A program made the translations under genes and the position numbers. DNA of 64,000 nucleotides, from NCBI GenBank assembly GCA_014621425.1, contig JAANBB010000084.1:57079-121078 (forward strand). The letters run 5' to 3'. Position 1 is the stretch's first letter; the number at the start of each line of letters is the position of its first letter. The notes under the pieces were generated by a model, which was given only the letters and a program-made list of their open reading frames with translations, was not told the origin of the DNA and ran no database searches. The stretch is from Cylindrodendrum hubeiense. Lineage: Eukaryota; Ascomycota; Sordariomycetes; Hypocreales; Nectriaceae. Of this stretch, positions 22,793-31,870 are shown one piece after another.

Positions 22793-23335
22793 ATGTGCGG
22801 TCCCGAAAACACCAATAGACCTCGAGGAGGAGCCCTGGTGGCTCTTAACCCTCCCATCGCCAACGTGAGCCCGACAGGAAATGTGTGCGGCGACCTGTCA
22901 TTCCACACACCTGGCAGTCCAGGGAGCGCGACAGCTACTCACGCCAGGCTCACGCCCAATGAAGCGTGTGACATGAAGGGGCTCTCTGACCTCTATGTTG
23001 TCATTCAGTGAGTTTACCTTTACCGTGCCAACAATTTTTCCGAACTGAAGCTGACCTTCCAAAGCTCCAGTGGCGATCTCACGAGGAGCGCATGTGACTG
23101 TGGACTCTTCCGCAGGTTCGCGTTCCCGTCTGCCACAGCCTCCTACGATGATGAATTTGTGGAACTCCCTCTCGACATGCCTCTGTCTCTTGAAGTCGGA
23201 AACGAGGGCATCATTGGCAGAAGAGTATCTGTATACTCGCGTCCAACTACTGGCCATGATGTTGTCGTGGCGGAAGGCATCGTAGGCTTCAACTTCCTGA
23301 GCCAGGCATCGCCTTCATCGCCTTCATCGCCATGA
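22793..23335 (+). CDS. Small protein of unknown function (161 residues)
   Basis: Not recognised. Exons are 22793-23007 and 23065-23335. The 57 bp intron has a gtgagt donor, a gctgac branch and a ccaaag acceptor, and joining it gives one open frame ending in TGA. The start context is TCAATATGTG. The N-terminal half is Asn/Gly/Pro-rich (MCGPENTNRPRGGALVALNP), with Cys at 2, 32, 59, 82 and 84. The C-terminal half looks like a small beta domain (DEFVELPLDMPLSLEVGNEGIIGRRVSVYS). It ends in SPSSPSSP, encoded by a threefold 9 bp repeat (tcatcgcct). There is no signal peptide or membrane segment. Gene status rests on the intron and on the frame staying open across it. Confidence 0.6.
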
Positions 23336-23814
23336 AACACATTTCCACAACATGGCCGACGTCATCGTCACTGGCCATCAAGGTGTCAATAGTGACTCTC
23401 AAATGCGCTCTAGAGCACGTCAAGCGTATCAGCGCCGGCCACGATGCACATAGGCATGCACTTGCAAGGGCTAGAATCACCGACATAATTTGCGGGGCCG
23501 CGAATTAAGAGACGACCGTCGTTGAAACCACGGCTTCAGGGGAGCAATGATTTGGGTAGAGTAGGGTCAGCAACTCAGCTCCGAGTTGCAGCCATATACA
23601 AGAGGGCAAGATTCGGGAATGGGACATGGGTCAGGTGTGCAATGATAGCGGCGTATTGGTGTTTGCTGAAGATTAGAAAGTTTAGAGCTCATCTCTGATC
23701 AATAATAATTGATGATACAATTCACAAAGACAAGTTCGTTGATGCTGCGATAATTGGAATGCAAGTGAACACGGCACCCTGATGGCCGAATGGGCTTAGC
23801 CATAATAGCTTCTA

Positions 23815-23862
23815 CCGTAAGGTCACGTGATACACCGTTACCACTCCCCGTAAAGATTACGG
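23815..23862. promoter_or_regulatory. Cluster of CCGTAA half-sites with a CCG-N9-CGG palindrome upstream of the regulator gene
   Basis: A perfect inverted repeat, CCGTAA-AGA-TTACGG, lies at 23848-23862, 68 bp before the regulator's start codon. A further CCGTAA is at 23815-23820, a CCGTTA near 23835 and a CACGTG E-box at 23824-23829. CCG/CGG inverted half-sites with fixed spacing are the standard targets of Zn(II)2Cys6 proteins, so autoregulation is possible. A direct CGGATATCGG lies closer in, at 23900-23909. Confidence 0.4.
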
Positions 23863-23930
23863 ACGGAAGCTAAGGTGAGGTGACGTAAATACGCTCCTGC
23901 GGATATCGGAAATGTCTCCAACAAATCATC

Positions 23931-25802
23931 ATGACAACCCTGGCGAAGTCGCAAAATGTCTGCACAGGGTGCCGGTCTAGGAAGAAGAAGTGCGATGTAA
24001 GCATATTGCCCACAGACGTCCTGGAACTGGCGCTGAACACTCGCTAGGGTGAGCGCCCGAACTGCTCCTCATGTCTCAAGCGCGGCGAGCTCTGCTTTTA
24101 TGCCGGGGCTCCATCCCAAGTCTCTGCATCTGTGCCGGCTGAATGGTTTCCAATTCCCAGCTCAGAGGATCATCAGGATGCCAGTGTCTGGATGTCGAAC
24201 ATGCCGCAAGGCGACACCTACATCGCTGATGCTCAATCCGACTGGCCGTCCATCGGACACGAAACTTTGGGTCAAGGGATCGAGACATGGACAGGATCAG
24301 TTAATTCCACTCAACAAGACACCCATTTTGACACTTCTCCATCTAATAATACCGACCCCTCGACCCATCAGTCAACAACACCTTTATCCCATGTCACTCT
24401 TCCCCCACCAAAGGAATTAATGGAACTGGTGGACCTCTACTTCGAAAAGTTCTACCCATATCTGCCAATCCTTCATAAACCGACACTAATGTCAAAGCTC
24501 AACTCTCACGATTGCGATTCTCCCCTTCTTCTCTTCTCTATCATTGCAGTATCAGCGAGTGCTCATCCAAATCGCGAGATCCAACAGACGCAGACGGGTT
24601 GGTTCAACGAAGCAAAGAGTCTCTTCTCAAAATCCATCCATTCTCAGGATAACCTACTACAAACTATTATAGCTGCAAACTTCATCGTTTTTCAGGCGAT
24701 GATTCTGACTGAATACGACACAGGTTGGATGGTTTTGGGCCAAGCATGGCGTAAGACGGTCCAGGCAGGCTGGAACATCCAGGACAAGGAAGCCCATACA
24801 ATACCCACTCTTCTCAAGTCACAGAGTTGCACTAGTTGGATCGAGAGGGAAGAGTGTCGGAGGGCTATATGGCTGCTCTTCATCTTCGACAGAGGAATGT
24901 GTTTTCCCATTGGACTGACACACGCGATCGATGATCGCCAGCTGAGAATTTATTTGCCAATGGACGATGATGAATTCCAGGCTACTACGATGCCCTCGAC
25001 GGAGAAATCTATTCTATACACCTCGAACCTCGACCGGCTCATCACTTTGGTTCAGGAGAAGGCTCGAAAGAAGACAGCGACGCTGATGCAGTTCATTGTA
25101 CTTGCCTATATATTCATGGGCCGTGTGTGCGAACGCATCTACACACTCGATGACGACGACGAGCAGCGGCCTCTCATGGATACATTGACATCACATCTGT
25201 TGAGGATACGCCTTATGCTACCTCGCTCTGCCACCGACCTCTCGGCTGCAAGCTATTCCGATTTTAAATTTGTTCCCTGGCTCGGCATCATACTGAACAC
25301 CAGCACCATTCTCCTCTACCACAAGCCTCTCTGTGGAGGTGAGACTCTTGATAGACAAAGCCAGCTCGCGACCAACTGGCCACATTGCGTCGCCGCGGCC
25401 CGAAATTCCGTTTCAATGATTCGAGATGCGTCAAGGACATCGATAGACATCATCATCAATCCTCACATGTCTTCGAAACTATTCGCATGCGGACGCATCA
25501 TTGTCATGGAGTATCTGTGTCCCTCTACTCCACGCAAATCATCAACCTCATCCCCGGACTCGCCGTGTCTAAAAGATCCCGCATTAAGAGATGACATTGA
25601 AGTGCTACTCCTGACGTTTGAGCGAATGAAGGAGGCCCTCAAAGGCGTTGGCAAAAAGTTTCGCAACGGCCTCGTGTTTTGCTTGCGGGAGGACGAAGAA
25701 CAAGTTCTCACTTCTAAATCTTGTGGGTCTAGTGGCTTACTTAAATCATGCGCAAATTGGCCTATGGTTGAGGATGATGATGATATTGCATTTCCGATCT
25801 AA
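23931..25802 (+). CDS. Zn(II)2Cys6 fungal transcription factor
   Basis: Predicted 606-residue nuclear regulator. Exon 1 (23931-23996) and exon 2 (24048-25802) are separated by a 51 bp intron that splits the DNA-binding domain after its third cysteine. The six cysteines at 11, 14, 21, 28, 31 and 38 have spacing C-x2-C-x6-C-x6-C-x2-C-x6-C, in VCTGCRSRKKKCD joined to GERPNCSSCLKRGELCF. A Gln/Ser/Thr-rich linker follows to about residue 130. Then comes the middle homology region (PF04082 type), starting LVDLYFEKFYPYLPILHKPTLMSKL, with the typical WxxAG...EECRRAIWLLFIFDR block. The C-terminus is acidic (VEDDDDIAFPI). A start at 24132 would lose the zinc cluster. The gene is convergent with the dehydrogenase, with 53 bp between stop codons, so the two may form a functional pair. 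Confidence 0.93.
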
Positions 25803-25855
25803 GAATATGTCCGCACATCTTTTCCACACCAGACTAAACTCCAATCATAACAGGA

Positions 25856-26671
25856 TTAAATGGTGATGTTAGCATCCTTGCTATCACCAACCATCCTTCC
25901 GCCATCCGCCGTGACAGTTGTTCCAGTTGCAAAAGTACTCTTCATAAAGTAGAGATATACCTCGGCCATCTCCTCCGGCGTGCCAACCGTGTGCGTGATG
26001 GTGTCTCTCCTCATCGACTCCAACGCAGCCTCAATCCTCTCCTCTGGAATGGTATTAAATAGCTCCGTGTGGATAGCTCCTGGAACAGCGCAATTGACCC
26101 GAATGGGCTTCAAGTCGATAGCCAATCCTCGGGCGAGTGACTCAACACCAAGGCTGGTAAGGACAGACCATCCTGGGCTTGGGCGCCAAGACATGGTACC
26201 GCCAGTAATGCTGAATGAGCTGCGAGAACTTTCGTTGACGTACTTGGGCAGGTGCTTGGCCATCATTATTGCGCCCGTAACGCGCACCATGCCGACTTTG
26301 GGGACATCCTCCGCGCTGACCGTGTCCAGGCGACGGAGCTCGATGGCGTCGCCAGCAGTGTAGACGACATGGTCAATCTTTCCGCTTTCGGTAGCAAACT
26401 CCAAAAGGCTTTTAATGCTTTCCTCCATGGTATCGGGGTTTGAAAGATCGCAGGTCTGTCCAGACACCTGACGCAACGGAAGATTGGCAGTTTCAAGATG
26501 TTTCTTGAGGCGGCTCACAGCATTATCCACCTTGGCTTGGCGGGAGCTGCTGATGATGACGTCGGCGCCATGCTCAAGTGCCCCTTCTGCGACGGCGAAA
26601 CCGATGCCAGTTGAGCCTCCGATGATGAGGACGCGCTGATTGTGCAGCTTGTTGATGAACTTGGCGGCCAT
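25856..26671 (-). CDS. Short-chain dehydrogenase/reductase-like protein lacking the catalytic Tyr-x3-Lys
   Basis: Single-exon, 271-residue Rossmann-fold protein. The cofactor motif GGSTGIG is at 18-24, followed by an SSSRQAK segment (41-47) with an Arg that usually favours NADP(H). The TAGD motif replaces NNAG (105-108). The active-site Ser154 is present (SITGG). In the place of Tyr-x3-Lys, however, the sequence reads WSVLTS at 168-173, with neither Tyr nor Lys. The downstream LARGLAIDLKPIRVNCAVPGAI region is normal, so the gene is not frameshifted. It may be a reductase using other residues or a non-catalytic protein. The gene is convergent with the Zn(II)2Cys6 regulator, and its promoter carries paired CCG-N4-CGG-like sites at 26869-26898. 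Confidence 0.9.
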   Translation of the reverse strand: MAAKFINKLHNQRVLIIGGSTGIGFAVAEGALEHGADVIISSSRQAKVDNAVSRLKKHLETANLPLRQVSGQTCDLSNPDTMEESIKSLLEFATESGKIDHVVYTAGDAIELRRLDTVSAEDVPKVGMVRVTGAIMMAKHLPKYVNESSRSSFSITGGTMSWRPSPGWSVLTSLGVESLARGLAIDLKPIRVNCAVPGAIHTELFNTIPEERIEAALESMRRDTITHTVGTPEEMAEVYLYFMKSTFATGTTVTADGGRMVGDSKDANITI

Positions 26672-26868
26672 GATGTAGACTGCAGGGCAGATGTGGAGGA
26701 GTATTGGAGATCTTGAAGGGAAGGTAGAATGTGTTGAATCGATGTAACTTTTAATTCTGAATCAAAACTACCTCGAAAGATATGCCCTTTATAACCAACC
26801 CGTCGCCGCTCTCTGATGCCCTGGCGGCGACAAGCTCCACGATGTCGGCGCCGTTGTACCAAGCCCGC

Positions 26869-26898
26869 CCGCTAGCGTCGGCGCCTGGCCGCTAGCGG
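26869..26898. promoter_or_regulatory. Two CCGCTAGCG(T/G) palindromes 20 bp apart upstream of the dehydrogenase
   Basis: CCGCTAGCGG at 26889-26898 is a perfect 10 bp palindrome (CCG-N4-CGG). CCGCTAGCGT at 26869-26878 matches nine of ten bases. They start exactly 20 bp apart, about two helical turns, and lie 198-227 bp upstream of the dehydrogenase start. A further palindrome, CTCCGGAG, is at 26922-26929. This architecture fits a Zn(II)2Cys6 dimer target. Assignment to the neighbouring regulator is inference. Confidence 0.4.
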
Positions 26899-26929
26899 CG
26901 CCGCTCCAGATTCCCCACTGTCTCCGGAG

Positions 26930-27733
26930 GTAACGGGTGTAAGAGCAATCAATTGGACTATACATCCGAATCCATGGATGCATGAGCAATATTAAGTCGA
27001 AAGAGATGACTTTGATTAGAAATACGGTACCTCGGCATTGTGCTTTTGGATTGGGACCAGCGCTCGTGAGTAACTAGCTTCCATTCCTCTTTCGAGAACA
27101 GACTTGTCGACATAACCATCCGTCGAAAGCCTTGCATAACGTTTGAAGAACAGGCAAGAACGGACCAGATTTTGTTACGCTGTGACCAAGCCTATTCGAA
27201 TTCGCAGAAATACAATGCTGATTCTTTGGCTGTTCAGTTGTTCTCATGCCTGGACACAATGTCGAAAGCAAGTCAGTTGAACAACAGCGGAGGGGCGAAA
27301 CGGGGAGCATGAAGTCTAATTGGGGCTCAATTATTTTGAACATTCATTCAATCGTCTTGATTATTCACTCCATCTCTTCAGTTTTCCATTCTGCCTCGCC
27401 ATTGATTGTCGGGCGCGTTGGCGGCGAAACAATGATGGCGTCCATTCACACAGCCACACAACACAGCCACACGATGGTGAGAACAGTCACCGCCCAGCCT
27501 CGCTCACTCACGCGCTTCGCCAACCAACCAGACAATGTGAAGCAAGGTCTCGGCGGCCCCAGCAGCGGGCCTGCCTGTTCTCTGTTCTCTGTTCTTCGTT
27601 CTCTGAATCAGGTTTTCTCCAAGAGAACCTCGCCTACAAATACGGCGCAGCTCGAGCGGTCTGGTCCCGTTGGGAATTGCCGCGATAACGACTCGACAAT
27701 CCCGCCGCCTTTTCGAGAACGACGCCAACCACC
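26930..27733. other. Remainder of divergent promoter region
   Basis: This 804 bp stretch upstream of the T5orf172 gene contains open frames without protein character. It probably holds the promoter and leader of that gene. Confidence 0.35.
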
Positions 27734-28990
27734 ATGCCCTTTGTCGCCAACACGCCCGAATCCTTCATCGGCCGGTCCGACTCACTCAATCCAAACGCGA
27801 CATGCCGAGGCATCACCTCCAACGGCCGTCCCTGTCGGCGCCCGATTGCTGCTGCGAAATCAGCCACCCTCAAGCCCAACCGACGACCGTTGACACCCGA
27901 CCCGAGCGATGAGAGCCTGTACTGCTGGCAGCACAAGGAACAGGCGAGCCTTTCTGCGCATTCGAGTCCAGGGCCCAGAGGGACAGCGACGCCCATTCTA
28001 GAAGGCCGCTCGAGCATCGATACGCTGGCGGATCGTCTCGGGCTGGTGGATTTGCAGGGCAAGCCCAAGAGGAAGACCGGCCAGGCGAAGCCCTTGAATG
28101 GCAGCGGAGGAGGATACAAGCCGGCCAAGGCGCCGCGGCCGAAGCAAGCGAAGTCGCTTCAGTTCTGCTTCTGCTTCTCAGTGCCGCTAGATGAGGTTCC
28201 TGAGACGCGTCCCCCGAGACCACAGCCCCGGCCGGTGCAGCGAACTTCAATTCCAGTGCCGGCTTCACGGCGGAGCTCGATGCCGCAGACCAAACCTCCT
28301 CGTCAGCGTGTGGATATATCGACGGCATCGCCAGGGAGAAACTCGAACCGAGCTCGGAAATCCACCGGCTCTCACACTGCGCGGGTCAAGGACCTGATCC
28401 CAGACTCTCTGGACCCGCCCACCGCCTCGGCCTTGATGACAGAGGTCGCCCGGCCCTTTGTCGACTCGGAGGAACCAGGCTTCATATACATGTTCTGGCT
28501 CACACCTGTGTCCGACTCTGCTCCACCCGTGGATGCGGCACGGTCCCTCCTCACACCGCCGTCACCTCCCGGTGGCACCCGTTCGCGACGACCCAGCGAT
28601 GTCGTGTCCCGATTCGCTGACCAAAGCAGCGCAACCAAGGACAAGACCATGGTGCTCAAGATCGGCCGTGCAGCCAACGTCCAGCGGCGCATGAACCAGT
28701 GGCAGCGCCAGTGCGGCTACGACATCGAGATGCTGCGCTACTACCCGTACTTGCCAGGCGCCAGCGAATCGTCCGGCGTTGTCCCGCACATGACGCCGCA
28801 CTGTCACCGCGTCGAGCGCCTGGTCCACATCGAGCTTGCGGGGTTGGGGTTGCGGGCAAACAAAGACAACTGCGATGCCTGCGGAAGAGACCATCGTGAG
28901 TGGTTTGAAGTGGAAGCAACCCGGGAAGGGGTCCGGAAGGTGGACGAAGTGATACGACGATGGGTGGAATGGGATGAAGCAATGACTTGA
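27734..28990 (+). CDS. T5orf172/DUF1766 domain protein (GIY-YIG-like, Mug113-like)
   Basis: Single-exon, 418-residue protein. The N-terminus has a probable small zinc motif, with Cys24, Cys34, Cys64 and His67 in CRGITSNGRPC...YCWQH, common in fungal proteins of this type. A long basic, Pro/Ser-rich linker follows (about 90-240). The C-terminal domain, about 255-410, matches the T5orf172 arrangement: PGFIYMFWL, then the conserved LKIGRAANVQRRMNQWQRQC, then RVERLVHIEL with HREWFEV. The family is related to GIY-YIG nucleases. S. pombe Mug113 is a meiotically induced member of unknown function. A Ser/Pro insertion (about 270-305) separates the first strand from the KIGR motif. No import signal is visible; a nuclear place is possible from the basic linker. 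Confidence 0.88.
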   Translation: MPFVANTPESFIGRSDSLNPNATCRGITSNGRPCRRPIAAAKSATLKPNRRPLTPDPSDESLYCWQHKEQASLSAHSSPGPRGTATPILEGRSSIDTLADRLGLVDLQGKPKRKTGQAKPLNGSGGGYKPAKAPRPKQAKSLQFCFCFSVPLDEVPETRPPRPQPRPVQRTSIPVPASRRSSMPQTKPPRQRVDISTASPGRNSNRARKSTGSHTARVKDLIPDSLDPPTASALMTEVARPFVDSEEPGFIYMFWLTPVSDSAPPVDAARSLLTPPSPPGGTRSRRPSDVVSRFADQSSATKDKTMVLKIGRAANVQRRMNQWQRQCGYDIEMLRYYPYLPGASESSGVVPHMTPHCHRVERLVHIELAGLGLRANKDNCDACGRDHREWFEVEATREGVRKVDEVIRRWVEWDEAMT

Positions 28991-29694
28991 CGAGTATTAC
29001 GCACAACCATAGACGATAATGACAACCCAATTCTGGTATGAGCTTTGATAGTTGCTAAATACTAAAGCATAAATACTTAACTTGTCTTCAACTAAGTGGC
29101 TGCTTGCCGCAACTGCTGCTCAGGCGCCGACCACGGTTAAACTGTCATCCGCGGACGGCTCGCTCTCTTGGTCTTCTTTTTTATTCTTGTCGACAAGTTC
29201 AAAGGTCAAGTGGTTTACGGACGATGACATGAAATGCGAATCGAAGGAATTGTTTAGATCCGGGGCGATGATGATGGTAGTATGCCGGACGCTCGAGCGG
29301 AAATGAGTTTGGGATATGGAAGCCCAACGGGGTGAGCTTCCGGGCACTTTCATGTCCTCCCTACCACCTCCTCGGCCAGCCTCCTCGGCCTCCTCTGCGA
29401 CGGCCGCCACTCCAACAGATGCTAGCACCGTTGAATAGAAGCTTAACATCTACCACAGTACTTAGTTAGCAATGACCTATCAGGTACCTAGTGATCACAA
29501 CTCTTGTGTGGATCTGGTTGATTTGGTACGTGCTCAGCCTGCAAGCCACCCGTGCGAGAGTTTAATTGCTGGCCAATGAAATGTATTTATCCGACAACAG
29601 CCTTTCCTAAACAAGCAAACTCTGTCTAAATTAGGTCTAAACGTAGTCCAAGAGATGCCATCCTCAGCCTCAACCACCTCATCGACATCCAACA
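28991..29694. other. Convergent intergenic region, no gene seen
   Basis: This stretch, together with the repeat that follows, lies between the stop codons of the T5orf172 gene and the sugar transporter. It should contain both 3' ends. Short open frames near 29082-29449 are not convincing. Confidence 0.4.
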
Positions 29695-29742
29695 GAAACA
29701 ATATCCAAAGGAAACAATATCCAGCGGAAACAATATCCAATA
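29695..29742. repeat. Three tandem copies of a 16 bp unit downstream of the transporter gene
   Basis: Units gaaacaatatccaaag, gaaacaatatccagcg and gaaacaatatccaata run back to back at 29695, 29711 and 29727. They lie 40 bp beyond the transporter stop codon, so they are probably in its 3' untranslated region. Confidence 0.8.
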
Positions 29743-29781
29743 GTAATTTAACCTCGGCGGTCCATATATAGAGTTCAGACT

Positions 29782-31870
29782 TTAAGCATTATCCGCATCG
29801 TGGTTGGTTCCATCGGAATGCGCAGCTGTCTTCTCGTCGTGCTCGTGGTTACCACCCAGCTTGGCCTCGACGTCTCCCTGCTCAAATCTGCGGGTAGCTC
29901 CAGTATATACCTTCGTCTTCCACGCGGGAGTTCCAATGTACGGGATGCCATCAGGATCCTCAAACATGCTCTCCACTTCCTCGAGTGTCTTGCCTGCCGT
30001 CTCAGGGAAAAGGAACAGAACGTGTAGGAACATGGCGACATTGAAGCAGCCGAATACCACATAGGTCTTCCACCGGATGTTGACGAAAGCGGAAGGAGTG
30101 AAGAGTCCAAGGGCAGTGTTGAAGGCCCAATTCGCAGATGTAGCCATGGCAACACCCTTGCCACGGAGGCGGAGCGGAAATAGCTCAGGGGGGTAAGTCC
30201 ACGACACAGGACCCCAAGTAGGAGCGTACGAAGCGACGAATAGGTATGTGCAGGCGATGAGACCCTTGGCAGGAGCACCGGAGAGGCTCATCGAGGCCTC
30301 GGCAACACCATCAATACCACCAGGCACCACAGTTCCGTGGACTGCCAGTAGTGCGGCATTGGCGAACATAAAGGTCATCATGAGAGTAGCGCCAACAAGG
30401 AGTGTTGGGCGGCGGCCCCATTGATCAACCCAAATAAGTGCCGGGATGGTCATAATAACGTTGATGACATACTGAATCGAGGATGCAAGTAGATTTGCGT
30501 TTCCACTGTATCCAGCCATGGCGAACACGTAAGAGATGTAGTACACTTGAAGTTTCATTGTTAGCCGTGTGTCATAGTAGTGGTGATGTTGGTGATGGAT
30601 AATGCTGGTGAAGGTGATAGTGGGAATAAGGAAAAGAGAAAGCTTACTCATAACGTTCATGCCAGTCAGCTGGGCCCAGATTTGCATAAACATAGCAGTG
30701 ATCGTCCTGTGAATCATCTTGGGCTTGAACAAATCAATGTAAGTAACGTTGCTGTGCTGTCGCTCAAACTCGCACATGTCCTTGATGTCCTGCAGCTCTG
30801 AGGCGACAAAGGGATGGTGGGGATCTCCTTGACCATGGACCAGCGTCAGGACAGCTTGTGCTTCTTCCCAGCGGTCCTTGCGGGCAAGCCATCGGGGCGA
30901 TTCTGGCAGGAGCATCATCATCAAAAATAGGAAGACGGCAGGCACCATCTAGAGGGGAGGAACATGACACGTTAGTATGTGGTGCGCAGATGGGGGTGCG
31001 ATTTCGCTTCAAGCAAACATACTTGGAGGCCCCACGGCACACGCCACGATGCAGTGTTGTAGCCCGTGCTGTTCTGCTCGCCGATAAATGAACAACCATA
31101 CGAAATGTAGTACCTGCAAACATTTTTTGTTAGATGTGTGATGCTGGTGGTGGGCGTTCCGCTGTGTTGGGAGACGTTGTGGCGGTGGCACTTACATGAT
31201 CAGGATACCCCAGGTGACAGCCCACTGCTGGAAACCGATGAGGCGACCTCGCTTGGAAGGGGGGGCAATCTCGGCGATGTACACAGGCACTTGAGCTGAC
31301 TCAACACCGACTGACAATCCGTTGATAATACGACCGACGATCAACATGCCGATATTCTGAGCTGCGCAGGAGAGAATGGAGCCGATCATCCTAAGTCGCC
31401 GTGTTAGTCAACTTGAGCGGGACAAAGGGTAAGTGTATGGTAGGTGGACTGTGCGGGCCCAAAACACCATGAGGGTGCCGAGTATGCAACAACATGGGAG
31501 ACAGTTGCCGAACAACCAGATGCTCAGAGGAAGGTTCACAACTGTCTAGATATTGAGAACAAACTTACCAGACAACACATCCCAACATGATCGACCATTT
31601 GCGTCCCAGTCGATCAGAAATCGGTCCCGAGCACAGAGAACCCAGCCAAGAACCCGCGGCCATGGAAGCAGTGATGCCGCCCTGGACAAGAGATCGTGGA
31701 CCACTACAGTAGTCCGCATCTGAATAAGGAGGTCCATGGGGACCTTGATTGAAGTAACATTTGTAAGAGTTCTCACTCAATTGCGCCGACACAGACGAGA
31801 TGTCGAAGCCGAAGAGGGCGCCGCCCACCACAGCGACGCCGGCAATGACGTAGATATTGCCAATTGGCAT
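29782..31870 (-). CDS. MFS sugar transporter (sugar porter family)
   Basis: Predicted 550-residue plasma-membrane sugar/proton symporter. Exons are 31870-31569, 31390-31196, 31113-31023, 30948-30648 and 30545-29782. All four introns keep the frame, three of them with gta(a/t)g donors and the last with gtaagc. The sugar-porter signatures are complete: GGALFGFDISS in the first membrane segment, SDRLGRK, GRIINGLSVGVESAQVPVYIAEI and PSKRGR in the first half, PESPRWLARKDR before the central loop, and WVDQWGRRPTLL and PETAGKTLEEVE in the second. The C-terminal tail is charged and His-rich. The first ATG of the open frame is 31870 (MPIGNIYVIAG). An upstream coding exon cannot be excluded, because an acceptor-like ttttag precedes it. 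The transported sugar cannot be read from the sequence. Confidence 0.95.
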
